DNA from: Mycobacterium sp. NS-7484
GTDB taxonomy: Bacteria > Actinomycetota > Actinomycetes > Mycobacteriales > Mycobacteriaceae
DNA: 64,000 bases
Direction: 5' to 3'
Assembly: GCF_001953975.1 (NCBI RefSeq)
Contig: NZ_MBEJ01000067.1
Span: forward strand, 1-64,000
How positions within the stretch are numbered: position 1 is the first letter of the stretch; each line of letters starts with the position of its first letter. The notes under the pieces are model-generated. The model worked only from the letters and a program-made list of their open reading frames with translations, was not told the origin of the DNA and did no database searches. Shown piece after piece: positions 18,177-27,477 of the stretch. The translations under genes were made by a program, and so were the position numbers.

Positions 18177-20035
18177 TGGCGGTGACCGTTGTCGGTGTCG
18201 ACATCGGCAACTCGACGACCGAGGCGAGCGCCGCGGTCGTCGCATCCGACGGATCGGTGCGCTTCTGCGGCGCCGCGCTGACGCCCACGACGGGTGTCAA
18301 GGGCACGCCACGCAATGCCGACGGGGTGGCCCAGGCCGTGCTGCGCGCGTTGGAGGCGGCCGGCACGCGGCTCGCCGAGTTGGACGTCGTCCTGCTGAAC
18401 GAGGCCACCCCGGTGATCAGCGGCATGGCGATGGAAACCATCACCGAGACGATCATCACCGAGTCGACCATGATCGGCCACGACCCGCGCACGCCCGGGG
18501 GACGTGGCCTCGGTGTAGGTGTCACCGTCGCATTCGGGGATCTGGGCCAAACCCCTTGTGACGCCGACATGATCGTGGTGGTGCCCCGCGACGTCGACTT
18601 CGAGGTGGCCGCGCGCACGATCAACGCGGCCTCGGCGCGCGGTGCGCGGGTGACGGGCGCGATTCTGGCCAACGACGACGCCGTGCTGGTGGCCAACCGG
18701 CTCGACTCGGTGATCCCGGTGATCGACGAGGTGTCCCGCATCGACGCGGTACCGCTGGGCATGTTGGCGGCGGTCGAGGTGGCCGCTCCGGGGATGTCGA
18801 TCCGGACGCTGTCCAATGCCTATGGCCTGGCGACGATCTTCGACCTCGACGCGCCGGCGACCAAGGTGGTGTCGCCGGTGGCTCGGGCGTTGACGGGGAA
18901 CCGCTCGGCGGTCGTGGTGCGCACCCCGGCCGGCGACGTCGCGGACCGCACGATCCCGGCGGGATCGCTCGAGTTGGCCGGTGCACAGAAGCGGGCATCG
19001 GTCGACGTATCCCGTGGCGCGCTGGAGATCATGACCGCACTGGAGCGGGTCGCCCCGCTGACGGATGTCGTCGGCGAAGCGGGAACCAACGCCGGGGGAA
19101 TGATCGCCAACGTGCGCGAGAGCATGGCCGAGCTGTCCGGCCACGCTGTCGCAGACGTCCGGATTCAGGACCTGCTGGCGGTGGATACCTTTGTGCCGCA
19201 GGAGGTTCGCGGTGGCGTTGCCGGTGAGGTGGCGCTCGAGAACGCGGTGGCCCTGGCCGCGATGGTGCGGACCAGGGAAAGCGGCATGCGGGCGGTGGCC
19301 GAGGAGGTGCGCAACCGGTTGCAGGCGGCCGGGGCCGACGGCGTCCAGGTGGTGGTCGGCGGTGTCGAGGCGGAGATGGCGGTGCTCGGTGCGTTGACGA
19401 CGCCCGGGACCGAGAAGCCACTCGTGGTGTTGGACCTGGGCGGCGGGTCCACCGATGCCGCGCTGATCGAGGCCGACTCCCGGGTCGAGACCGTGCACCT
19501 GGCCGGCGCCGGTGACCTGGTCACCAAGCTGATCGACGCCGAGTTGGGGTTGGACAACCTGGAACTGGCCGAGGACATCAAACGGTTCCCGCTGGGCAAG
19601 GCCGAGAGCTTCTTTCATGTGCGGCTCGAGAACGGCACCGTGTCATTTTTCGAGAAGCCGTTACCCGCTGCCTCATTCGCCAGGGTGGTGACCCTCGGCG
19701 AGTTCGGCATGACCGCGATCCCGACCCGGCACTCGATGGATCGGATCAGGCTGGTGCGGCGCGCGGCCAAGGAACGCGTCTTCGTCGTCAACGCGTTGCG
19801 CGCCCTGCGGTCCGTCGCACCCGGGGCGGATCTGCGCCAGATCGGCTTCGTGGTGCTGCTCGGTGGGTGCGCGCTGGACTTCGAGATCCCCGAACTCATC
19901 GCCGACGCCTTGGCCCCGTACGGAATCGTCTGCGGCACCGGCAATGTCCGCGGAACCGAAGGGCCGCGCAATGCCGTCGCCACCGGCCTGGTGGCCTCGC
20001 ACGCGCGAGCGGTGGGGGCGGGCGTTGACGCGTAG
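18176..20035 (+). CDS. ddrA: Diol dehydratase reactivase, large (ATPase) subunit
   Basis: A 619-residue DdrA/PduG-type protein. VGVDIGNSTTEA at the N-terminus is the phosphate-1 loop of the actin/Hsp70 ATPase fold, and VLDLGGGSTDAAL is the second phosphate loop; TNAGGMIANVRE and the C-terminal IGFVVLLGGCALDFEIPEL are family stretches. The reactivase replaces damaged cobalamin in the inactivated dehydratase by ATP-dependent release. The length matches the family (about 610). It is coupled to pduD by a one-base overlap and to the small reactivase gene downstream. Confidence 0.93.
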   Translation: MAVTVVGVDIGNSTTEASAAVVASDGSVRFCGAALTPTTGVKGTPRNADGVAQAVLRALEAAGTRLAELDVVLLNEATPVISGMAMETITETIITESTMIGHDPRTPGGRGLGVGVTVAFGDLGQTPCDADMIVVVPRDVDFEVAARTINAASARGARVTGAILANDDAVLVANRLDSVIPVIDEVSRIDAVPLGMLAAVEVAAPGMSIRTLSNAYGLATIFDLDAPATKVVSPVARALTGNRSAVVVRTPAGDVADRTIPAGSLELAGAQKRASVDVSRGALEIMTALERVAPLTDVVGEAGTNAGGMIANVRESMAELSGHAVADVRIQDLLAVDTFVPQEVRGGVAGEVALENAVALAAMVRTRESGMRAVAEEVRNRLQAAGADGVQVVVGGVEAEMAVLGALTTPGTEKPLVVLDLGGGSTDAALIEADSRVETVHLAGAGDLVTKLIDAELGLDNLELAEDIKRFPLGKAESFFHVRLENGTVSFFEKPLPAASFARVVTLGEFGMTAIPTRHSMDRIRLVRRAAKERVFVVNALRALRSVAPGADLRQIGFVVLLGGCALDFEIPELIADALAPYGIVCGTGNVRGTEGPRNAVATGLVASHARAVGAGVDA

Positions 20036-20384
20036 TGGTGGGCGTCCCGACCCTCCCGTGATCGTGGTGATGAGTTCGGGCGAGGGAGAAGTCGAGCGGC
20101 AGGTGCTGGCCGGCATCGAGGAAGAAGGTGTTCCGTACGCCGTGTTGCCGGGCGCTGACGCAGTGTCTGCGCCCGAGTTGGCGCTTCGCGCGGCCCAGCG
20201 GTCGCCCTTGCAGGTGGGGGTGGGGGTAACCGCTGTCGGCGAGGTGAGTGTCCGGCACGCAAAGTTGGCAGACCCGTTGCCCGAGTTGAGCTCTGGCAGC
20301 GGAATCGACGCCACGACGGCGCGAATCCTGGGGCACAATGCGGCCCGCATCGTCGTGGGTCTTCCGCTCAAACCCGACGATTGA
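20025..20384 (+). CDS. ddrB: Diol dehydratase reactivase, small subunit
   Basis: About 119 residues, PduH/DdrB type. IVVMSSGEGEVERQVLAGIEEEGVPYAV followed by ADAVSAPELALRAAQRSPLQVGVGV and a C-terminal HNAARIVVGLPLK match the family, whose fold resembles the dehydratase medium subunit. The start is uncertain: a TTG at 20025 overlaps the ddrA stop and follows a G-rich GGGGGCGGGCG sequence, while a GTG at 20058 lies immediately before the conserved core. The name is written out here in family terms only in part because long motifs are continuous in the protein. Confidence 0.85.
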   Translation: MTRSGGRPDPPVIVVMSSGEGEVERQVLAGIEEEGVPYAVLPGADAVSAPELALRAAQRSPLQVGVGVTAVGEVSVRHAKLADPLPELSSGSGIDATTARILGHNAARIVVGLPLKPDD

Positions 20385-20443
20385 CACCGAGATTCGCCGG
20401 TTGGGGTAGACAGGGCCGCCGCGGCGGGCAATACTCTTCCATT

Positions 20444-20465
20444 AAAGGTTGAGTTTTCTACCTTT
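20444..20465. promoter_or_regulatory. Inverted repeat upstream of the ethanolamine permease gene
   Basis: AAAGGT (20444-20449) and ACCTTT (20460-20465) form 6-bp arms around a 10-nt AT-rich spacer, 54 bp before the permease start. The region is distinctly AT-rich for this genome and probably holds the eut promoter and operator. Confidence 0.45.
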
Positions 20466-20518
20466 GGGTCACGCCCACTCGGGCCACGCGAAACACGCGG
20501 TACAAAAAGGAGTTTGAC

Positions 20519-21934
20519 ATGGCGGGTGTGGAAGAACACCTGGAGAGCGCTGACTATTTGCAGAAACGTCAGCTCAAATCCGGAAGTGCGGGCTGGCTGC
20601 TCCTGGCGGGCCTCGGTGTCAGCTACGTCATCTCCGGCGACTTCTCGGGCTGGAACTTCGGCCTCGAACAGGGCGGCTTCGGCGGTCTGTTGATCGCCGT
20701 GGTGATCATCGCCGCGATGTACTTCTGCATGGTGCTCGGGCTGGCCGAGCTGTCCTCGGCGCTGCCCGCGGCCGGCGGCGGCTACACCTTCGCCCGTCGA
20801 GCGCTCGGCCCCTGGGGCGGCTTCGCCACCGGCACTGCGATCCTGATCGAATACTCGATCGCTCCGGCGGCCATCGCCACGTTCATCGGCGGCTACGTCG
20901 AATCCCTCGGGCTTTTCGGCATCCACAAGGGCTGGTGGGTCTACCTGGCGGCGTTCATCATCTTCATCGGCATCCACCTCGCCGGCGTCGGCGAGGCGCT
21001 GCGACTGATGTTCGTCATCACCGCCATCGCGATCCTCGGCCTGGTGATCTTCGCGGTGAGCGCCATCGGCAGCTTCGACGTCGCCAACCTGACCGACATG
21101 GCCCCCGACGCGGCAGCGCTCGGATCATCGGCCTTCCTGCCGCACGGCTACCTCGGCATCTGGGCTGCCATCCCGTTCGCCATCTGGTTCTTCCTGGCCG
21201 TCGAAGGGGTCCCGCTGGCCGCCGAGGAAACCGCCAACCCCGAGCGCAACGTGCCGCGCGGCATCATCGCCGCGATGACCGTCCTGGTCGTCACCTGCGT
21301 GACGGTGCTGTTCCTGACCACCGGAGCCGGTGGCGCCGAGGCGATGTCGACCGTGGACGATCCGCTGGTGCAGGCCCTCGGTGGCGACGGCACGGCCGCC
21401 AAACTGGTCAACTACATCGGGTTGGCCGGTCTGATCGCCAGCTTCTTCTCGATCATCTACGCCTACTCCCGGCAGACGTTCGCGTTGTCGCGGGCCGGCT
21501 ACCTGCCCACCTCGCTGTCGGTGACCAACAAGCGCAAGGCCCCGACGCTGGCGCTGATCGTCCCCGGTGTCGTCGCCTTCGCGCTGTCGCTGACCGGCCA
21601 GGGTGACCTGATCCTCAACATGGCGGTGTTCGGCGCCGCGCTCAGCTACGTGTTGATGATGGTCAGCCACATCGTGCTGCGGGTCCGGGAGCCGGAGATG
21701 AACCGGCCGTACCGCACCCCGGGCGGCGTCGTCACCACCGGCTTCGCGTTGATCGTCGCGGTCGTCGCACTCATCGCGACCTTCCTGGTCAACCCGCTGG
21801 CCGCGGGTCTGTGTCTCGCGGTGTTCGCGGCGTTCATGCTGTACTTCGCCGTGTACAGCCGCCACCGCCTGGTGGCCAACTCGCCCGATGAGGAGTTCGC
21901 GATGCTCGCGGAGGCGGAGAGCGAATTGAAATGA
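20519..21934 (+). CDS. Ethanolamine permease, APC superfamily
   Basis: A 471-residue membrane protein with about 12 hydrophobic helices. LAELSSALPAAGGGYTFARRALGPWGGF is the second-helix region of amino acid/polyamine/organocation transporters, and AVEGVPLAAEETANPERNVPRG is the conserved loop. The product is placed in the ethanolamine permease group because the stop overlaps the eutB start (ATGA) and eutC follows. It would bring ethanolamine across the inner membrane by proton symport. The ATG at 20519 has AAAAGGAG upstream. The cytosolic N-terminus begins with an acidic EEHLESADYLQKRQLKSG stretch. Confidence 0.88.
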   Translation: MAGVEEHLESADYLQKRQLKSGSAGWLLLAGLGVSYVISGDFSGWNFGLEQGGFGGLLIAVVIIAAMYFCMVLGLAELSSALPAAGGGYTFARRALGPWGGFATGTAILIEYSIAPAAIATFIGGYVESLGLFGIHKGWWVYLAAFIIFIGIHLAGVGEALRLMFVITAIAILGLVIFAVSAIGSFDVANLTDMAPDAAALGSSAFLPHGYLGIWAAIPFAIWFFLAVEGVPLAAEETANPERNVPRGIIAAMTVLVVTCVTVLFLTTGAGGAEAMSTVDDPLVQALGGDGTAAKLVNYIGLAGLIASFFSIIYAYSRQTFALSRAGYLPTSLSVTNKRKAPTLALIVPGVVAFALSLTGQGDLILNMAVFGAALSYVLMMVSHIVLRVREPEMNRPYRTPGGVVTTGFALIVAVVALIATFLVNPLAAGLCLAVFAAFMLYFAVYSRHRLVANSPDEEFAMLAEAESELK

Positions 21935-23346
21935 AGTACCACCAGCAGGTTTCGGGGGTGACCTACAGCTTCGACGGGCTCGTCGAGGTGATGGCCAAGG
22001 CCACCCCGCTGCGCTCGGGCGATCAGCTCGCCGGCTGCGCGGCCGAGCATGACGGTGAACGCGCCGCGGCCGCCTGGGTGCTCGCCGACCTCCCGCTCGA
22101 CATCTTCCTCAACGAGGAGCTGGTGGATTACGACACCGACGAGGTGACCCGGCTGATCATGGACAGCCATGACCGCCAAGCCTTTTCGGAGATCTCGCAC
22201 CTGACCGTCGGTGGTCTGCGCGACTGGCTGATGGATGTCACCGCGCACGACCACAGCGCCGAGCGGCTTTCCGCCGTCGCGCCGGGACTGACCCCGGAGA
22301 TGGTGGCGGCGGTCAGCAAGATCATGCGCAACCAGGATCTGATCGCGGTATCGGCCGCCGCGGAGGTGACCGCGGCGTTCCGCACCACCGTCGGCGCGCG
22401 CGGCACACTGGCCACCCGGTTGCAGCCCAACCATCCGACCGATGATCCGCGCGGCATCGCCGCGGCGGTGCTCGACGGGCTGTTGTTGGGCTGCGGTGAC
22501 GCGGTGATCGGGATCAATCCGGCCACCGACTCGCCACAGGCCACCGCCGACCTGCTGTACCTGCTCGACTCGATCCGCACCCGCTACGACATCCCGGCGC
22601 AGTCCTGTGTGCTCTCGCATGTCACCACAACGATCGGCCTGGTCGAGGCCGGGGCCCCGGTGGACCTGATCTTCCAGTCGATCGCGGGCACCGAAGGGGC
22701 CAACGCGGCGTTCGGGGTGAATCTGCAGCTGTTGCGGGAGGGAAACGAGGCGGCCCGCAGCCTGAACCGCGGCACCGTCGGCGACAACGTCATGTACCTG
22801 GAGACGGGGCAGGGCTCGGTACTGAGCTCCGGGACGCACCTGGGTGTCGGCGGCAAGCCGGTGGACCAGCAGACCCTGGAGGCCCGGGCCTACGCGGTGG
22901 CTCGCGACCTGCAACCCCTGCTGGTCAACACCGTCGTCGGGTTCATCGGGCCGGAGTACCTCTACGACGGCAAGCAGATCATCCGGGCCGGCCTGGAAGA
23001 CCACTTCTGCGGCAAGTTGCTCGGGCTGCCGATGGGTGTCGACGTCTGCTACACCAACCACGCCGAGGCCGACCAGAACGACATGGACACGCTGCTGACC
23101 CTGCTGGCGGCGGCGGGGGTGGCCTTCGTCATCACCGTGCCCGGTGCCGACGACGTGATGCTGGGCTATCAGAGCCTGTCGTTCCACGATGTGCTGACCA
23201 CCCGGCGCACGCTGGGCCTGCGGCCGGCCGCAGAGTTCGAGGCGTGGCTGCGCCGCGTCGGCATGGTCGACGACACCGGCAAGCTAACCCCGTTCGACCT
23301 GGAGCGGTCGGTGCTGCGGTCGCTGACCTCGGCGGAGGGGCGATGA
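21931..23346 (+). CDS. eutB: Ethanolamine ammonia-lyase heavy chain EutB
   Basis: A 471-residue TIM-barrel subunit (E. coli EutB is 453). The match is close throughout: TPLRSGDQLAGCAAEHDGER near the start, GCGDAVIGINPATDS, CVLSHVTT, YLETGQGS with the substrate-binding Glu, IGPEYLYDGKQIIRAGLEDHF and CYTNHAEADQND. The enzyme uses adenosylcobalamin to turn ethanolamine into acetaldehyde and ammonia. ATGA overlaps on both sides (permease and eutC) show tight coupling. No eutA-type reactivase gene is present in the window. Confidence 0.96.
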   Translation: MKYHQQVSGVTYSFDGLVEVMAKATPLRSGDQLAGCAAEHDGERAAAAWVLADLPLDIFLNEELVDYDTDEVTRLIMDSHDRQAFSEISHLTVGGLRDWLMDVTAHDHSAERLSAVAPGLTPEMVAAVSKIMRNQDLIAVSAAAEVTAAFRTTVGARGTLATRLQPNHPTDDPRGIAAAVLDGLLLGCGDAVIGINPATDSPQATADLLYLLDSIRTRYDIPAQSCVLSHVTTTIGLVEAGAPVDLIFQSIAGTEGANAAFGVNLQLLREGNEAARSLNRGTVGDNVMYLETGQGSVLSSGTHLGVGGKPVDQQTLEARAYAVARDLQPLLVNTVVGFIGPEYLYDGKQIIRAGLEDHFCGKLLGLPMGVDVCYTNHAEADQNDMDTLLTLLAAAGVAFVITVPGADDVMLGYQSLSFHDVLTTRRTLGLRPAAEFEAWLRRVGMVDDTGKLTPFDLERSVLRSLTSAEGR

Positions 23347-24116
23347 GCTCGAACGAGGTTGCGGTTCAAGAGTTCTGGGACGAGCTGCGCAAGACCACGC
23401 AGGCCCGGATCGGTCTCGGCCGGGCCGGTAACGCCTTGCCGACCCGACGGGTGCTGGAACTGTCCGCCGCACATGCCGCGGCCCGCGATGCCGTGCACGT
23501 GCCGCTGGACGTGGATCGACTCCGGGAAGCTCTCCTCGATGTGGGCATCGGTGAGCCGACCGTGGTGACCAGTAAGGCCACCTCCCGCGACGAGTATCTG
23601 CGCCGGCCCGATTTGGGACGCCAACCCGCCGAGGGCATGTCGGTACCCGACAGCGGCGCCGACATCGGTTTCGTGCTGGCCGACGGGCTGTCGCCGACGG
23701 CGCTGGACCGCCACGGTGTGGCGTTGCTGACGGCCCTGGTGGCCGAGCTCAAGGGCCGTCACACCCTGGCTCCGCCGGTGATCGCCACCCAGGCCCGCGT
23801 CGCCCTCGGTGATCACATCGGGGCCCAGGCGCACGTCCGGACTCTGCTGGTCATCATCGGGGAGCGCCCCGGCTTGAGCGTCGCCGACAGCCTGGGCATC
23901 TATCTCACGCACCTGCCGATGCCCGGCCGCACCGACGCCGATCGCAACTGCATCTCCAACATCCACCCACCCGACGGCCTCGGATATGCCGAAGCCGCCC
24001 GGGTGGCGGCCGGCCTGGTCGACGGCGCGCTGGCGCTGGGCCGCTCCGGCGTCGACCTGAAGGACACCTCACGCACCTCGGAGCTCGACCCGACCCGCAT
24101 GACCCAGCTCAACTGA
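23343..24116 (+). CDS. eutC: Ethanolamine ammonia-lyase light chain EutC
   Basis: A 257-residue subunit, somewhat shorter than the 295 residues of E. coli EutC, mostly because the N-terminus is short. TTQARIGLGRAGNALPTR at the start of the conserved part, VADGLSPTALDRHG, LLVIIGERPGLSVADSLGIY and DADRNCISNIHPPDG are characteristic; EutC supplies the lower cobalamin-binding surface. The ATG at 23343 overlaps the eutB stop. The HAD lipoprotein gene follows after 12 bp, so it is probably in the same transcript. Confidence 0.95.
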   Translation: MSSNEVAVQEFWDELRKTTQARIGLGRAGNALPTRRVLELSAAHAAARDAVHVPLDVDRLREALLDVGIGEPTVVTSKATSRDEYLRRPDLGRQPAEGMSVPDSGADIGFVLADGLSPTALDRHGVALLTALVAELKGRHTLAPPVIATQARVALGDHIGAQAHVRTLLVIIGERPGLSVADSLGIYLTHLPMPGRTDADRNCISNIHPPDGLGYAEAARVAAGLVDGALALGRSGVDLKDTSRTSELDPTRMTQLN

Positions 24117-24128
24117 ACAGGAGTCTCG

Positions 24129-25394
24129 ATGACCGTACGTGCCGTCCTGTCTCTGCTCGCCGCGACGACGGTCGCCTTGGCGGGTTGCGGCACCGGCGAG
24201 GACTCGGGGGAGTCGTCCGCTGCCGAAGCGCCCGGGTGTCGCACCCTGGTCGACAACCCCGGTTGGTACGGCGACAACCGGGACCGGATCAACGCGATGC
24301 TCGCGGAGTTGGGTACCTGCGGCGTGGATGGCTCAGTGGCCGACGGTGCTCCGCTGGCGCTCTTCGACTGGGACAACACCGTGGTCAAGAACGACATCGG
24401 TGACGCCACCTTCTTCTGGATGGTGCGCAACGGCAAGTTGCGGGCGCCCGCCGGCGGCGACTGGTCGACCACCAGCCCCTACCTCACCCCGCAGGCCACC
24501 GCGGCACTCGGCAAGGCTTGTGCCGCAACCACTCCGGGCCGGCCGATGCCGACCGACACCGATCTCGGGTGCGCCGACGAACTGGTGTCGGTGTACACCG
24601 AGGGGCAGACGCGGGCCGACGAACCGGCCTTCGCCGGGTTCAACGCCCGCCGGTTCGAGCCGTCGTACGCGTGGGCGGCCCAGATGCTGGCCGGCTGGCC
24701 CGAGTCGGAACTGACCGGGTTCGTCGAGGCTGCCCGCAAGGAGAACCTCGCCGCGCCCGAGGGCACTGAGCAGAAGGTCGGCAGCGGTGACGAGACCGGC
24801 TGGGTCCGGTACTACCCAGAGATGCGCGATCTGGTGAAAACATTGCGGGCCAACGGTTTCGACGTTCGAATCATCTCCGCCTCGGCCGAGCCGGTGGTGC
24901 GGGTGTGGGCGGCCGATCTCGGCTTCACCCCGGACAAGGTGATGGGTGTGCGCACCGAGCGCGACGGCGACGTGCTGACATCGAAGCTGGTGCCGTGCGG
25001 CGGTGAGGTGGCCATCCCGTACATCGAGGGCAAGCGATGCCGGGTCAACGAGGAGGTCTTCGGGATCAAGGGCCCCGCTGCGTTCGAGCAGCAGGCCGAG
25101 GCCCAGCGGGCGGCGTTCGGCGCCGGGGACTCCGACACCGACGTCACGTTCCTCACCGATGCCACCGCCTTGCGCCTTGTGCTCAACCGCAACAAGACCG
25201 AGCTGATGTGCTCGGCCTACGACAACGCCGACGGTCGTTGGCTGGTGAACCCGATGTTCATCGACCCGAAGAAGAAGCAGGTCGAGGCGTACGAGTGCGC
25301 GACGGAGGGCTACATCGAGCCCAGCGGCAGCCAAGCCCCGCTGCGCCGCCCGGACGGCAGCGTGGTGCCTGACCAAAAGGATTCGGTGTCCTAG
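24129..25394 (+). CDS. HAD-family phosphatase lipoprotein, possible phosphoethanolamine/phosphocholine phosphatase
   Basis: A 421-residue exported protein. The first 20 residues are a signal peptide ending in the lipobox LAGC with Cys20. HAD motif I is FDWDNTVVKND with the nucleophile Asp80 and Asp82; motif II is probably IISASAEP, and DVTFLTDAT supplies the late acidic motif. A cap of about 130 residues lies between motifs I and II. This layout resembles the phosphorylcholine phosphatase group. Being 12 bp after eutC suggests that it frees ethanolamine from phosphoethanolamine outside the membrane, before the permease imports it; the substrate is my inference. ATG 24129 follows AGGAGTCTCG. 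Confidence 0.78.
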   Translation: MTVRAVLSLLAATTVALAGCGTGEDSGESSAAEAPGCRTLVDNPGWYGDNRDRINAMLAELGTCGVDGSVADGAPLALFDWDNTVVKNDIGDATFFWMVRNGKLRAPAGGDWSTTSPYLTPQATAALGKACAATTPGRPMPTDTDLGCADELVSVYTEGQTRADEPAFAGFNARRFEPSYAWAAQMLAGWPESELTGFVEAARKENLAAPEGTEQKVGSGDETGWVRYYPEMRDLVKTLRANGFDVRIISASAEPVVRVWAADLGFTPDKVMGVRTERDGDVLTSKLVPCGGEVAIPYIEGKRCRVNEEVFGIKGPAAFEQQAEAQRAAFGAGDSDTDVTFLTDATALRLVLNRNKTELMCSAYDNADGRWLVNPMFIDPKKKQVEAYECATEGYIEPSGSQAPLRRPDGSVVPDQKDSVS

Positions 25395-25412
25395 TTGAAT
25401 TACACCTAGTGG

Positions 25413-25474
25413 CGCCGAACGTGAACACGATCGCGAAATTTCTCGACAATCTCGCGATCTTGTTCACGTTGGGC
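25413..25474. repeat. Long imperfect inverted repeat at the end of the B12 cluster
   Basis: The left arm (25413-25436) and right arm (25452-25474) pair over about 23 bp with one bulged base and one mismatch. The core CGAACGTGAACA/TGTTCACGTT is similar to the element at 14107-14163. It lies 18 bp after the HAD gene stop and could be its terminator. Confidence 0.75.
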
Positions 25475-25498
25475 ACTCCCGGCGCCGCCAGGCGCGTT

Positions 25499-25528
25499 TT
25501 GACCTGCGCGGACGCCCACCGGTAAGCT
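25499..25528 (+). promoter_or_regulatory. Probable promoter of the rplM-rpsI operon
   Basis: TTGACC (25499-25504) and TAAGCT (25523-25528) are separated by 18 bp, a good match to a housekeeping sigma promoter. The start codon is some 130 bp further on, leaving a leader long enough for ribosomal-protein feedback control; I could not identify a defined leader structure. Confidence 0.55.
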
Positions 25529-25661
25529 GCTCTGTTGGTGTGCGCTGCCCTTTGGGGCGCGGTCCCCGGGTCAACGTCGGTCGCCGGGACATCGTAGAGC
25601 GCAGACCTGACCGGCACCCGGGACATCCTGGGACTCAACCCGAGAAGAAGAGGTAAGCGCT

Positions 25662-26101
25662 GTGCCTACGTACACGCCGAAGGCGGGTGACACCACGCGT
25701 CAGTGGTACGTCATCGACGCCCAAGACGTGGTGCTCGGCCGGCTCGCCGCGGCAGCTGCCAATCTGCTGCGCGGCAAGCACAAGCCGACATTCACGCCGA
25801 ATGTCGACGGTGGCGACTTCGTCATCGTCATCAACGCCGACAAGATCTCCGTCAGCGGTAACAAGCTGACCAACAAGTTCGCTTACAGCCACTCGGGTTA
25901 CCCGGGCGGTCTGCGCAAGCGCACCATCGGCGAGCTGCTGCAGAAGCACCCGACCCGCGTCGTCGAGAACGCGATCATCGGCATGCTGCCGCACACCAAG
26001 CTCGGTCGCCAGATCCAGAAGAAGCTCAAGGTCTACGCCGGCCCGGATCATCCGCACGCCGCGCAGCAGCCGGTTCCGTACGAGATCAAGCAGGTGGCCC
26101 A

Positions 26102-26105
<4 letters not shown>
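25662..26105 (+). CDS. rplM: 50S ribosomal protein L13
   Basis: 147 residues, the normal length. [28 protein letters not shown] and [39 protein letters not shown] are the L13 signature regions. The GTG at 25662 is preceded by AGAAGAAGAGGTAAGC. The stop overlaps the rpsI GTG (GTGA), the usual L13-S9 pairing. This gene marks the return to the conserved mycobacterial backbone after the B12 cluster. Some long stretches are given here only as family landmarks and L13 acts early in 50S assembly. Confidence 0.97.
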
Positions 26106-26572
<467 letters not shown>

Positions 26573-26588
26573 TCTGTTCGAGTCATGG

Positions 26589-26630
26589 CCGCCGGGCATG
26601 GGGACAACCCCCATGCCCGGCGGTTTTTTT
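26589..26630 (+). terminator. Strong intrinsic terminator after rpsI
   Basis: CCGCCGGGCATGGGG (26589-26603) pairs perfectly with 26609-26623 around a 5-nt loop and is followed by seven T residues. This is one of the clearest Rho-independent terminators in the window. Confidence 0.92.
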
Positions 26631-26857
26631 CGGTCTTTTTCCGGGGTGCCTCAGCAAGCGGCGCCAGACTCGTCACCAGTGCCGAAACTGGACAGGGCGA
26701 ACCCCCAAGGCGGTCCGCACCGGCGACGGGGACCGGGGCGAATTATTAAATTTTGGTTTGAGTACGGCCGAAAGCGTGCAACCCGTGGAGGCGAAGTGGG
26801 GGCGCTGTATGGCGCCTGGAACAGACCGAACCGCTTCCCGACTGAGAGGAGTACTGC

Positions 26858-27328
26858 ATGCTTTCGATGAAGAACGACACCCTCAAACGAGTGACGGTAG
26901 GGGCCGCTCTGGGAGGGGCGCTGTTCTTCTCGGCCGGTGTGGGGTTGGCCAACGCCGATACCCAGGACGGCAGGGTTGACGTCTCCGTCGGTTCGGCCGG
27001 GGTGCTGGAGAACGTCGAGGTCTCCTCGGCTGCGGAGTTGGCGGCCAAGGTGTGCGACACCGATGCCGCCACGGTGACGTCGGCCGCGCAGAAGGTCGAT
27101 GCCAGCGGCACCGAGCAGAGCGTCTGCGACAACACGATCGGAGCCGTGAGCTTCCGTCAGAACGAGGCCGCCCCGGCCCATAGCGGGGCCGCCACCGAGC
27201 CGTCGAGCTACACCGAGGGCACGGGTCCCGAGGAGAGCGATACCGCGCCGACCACCACGACGTCGCCCACGACGACGCCGGCGCCCGGTTCCGCCCCGAG
27301 CGAGGACACTGACGCCCCGATCGGCTGA
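26858..27328 (+). CDS. Small secreted protein of unknown function
   Basis: 156 residues. Residues 1-32 look like a signal peptide with a likely cut after LANA. The mature part has two Cys residues about 27 apart (VCDTD and VCDNT), which may form a disulfide, then a low-complexity Thr/Pro/Glu-rich tail. ATG 26858 follows GAGAGGAG; an internal ATG at 26867 is also possible. I recognise no family. The gene has its own 280-bp upstream region and a clear terminator, so it is probably a single-gene transcript. Confidence 0.75.
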   Translation: MLSMKNDTLKRVTVGAALGGALFFSAGVGLANADTQDGRVDVSVGSAGVLENVEVSSAAELAAKVCDTDAATVTSAAQKVDASGTEQSVCDNTIGAVSFRQNEAAPAHSGAATEPSSYTEGTGPEESDTAPTTTTSPTTTPAPGSAPSEDTDAPIG

Positions 27329-27341
27329 TCCGATCCGCTGA

Positions 27342-27378
27342 ATCACCGCCCGCATCTGATCCAGGTGCGGGCGGTGAT
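27342..27378. terminator. Hairpin terminator after the small secreted protein gene
   Basis: ATCACCGCCCGCA (27342-27354) pairs perfectly with TGCGGGCGGTGAT (27366-27378) around an 11-nt loop, 14 bp after the stop codon. No T-tract follows. Confidence 0.75.
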
Positions 27379-27477
27379 CTGCGTCTGGGGTCACGGGGTC
27401 ATCTCGATTGAGCCCCGAGATGGTCGCTGACCTCGTCGGTTGTGTTTCTGACGGTCGATTATGAGAAGTTTGAGAGC

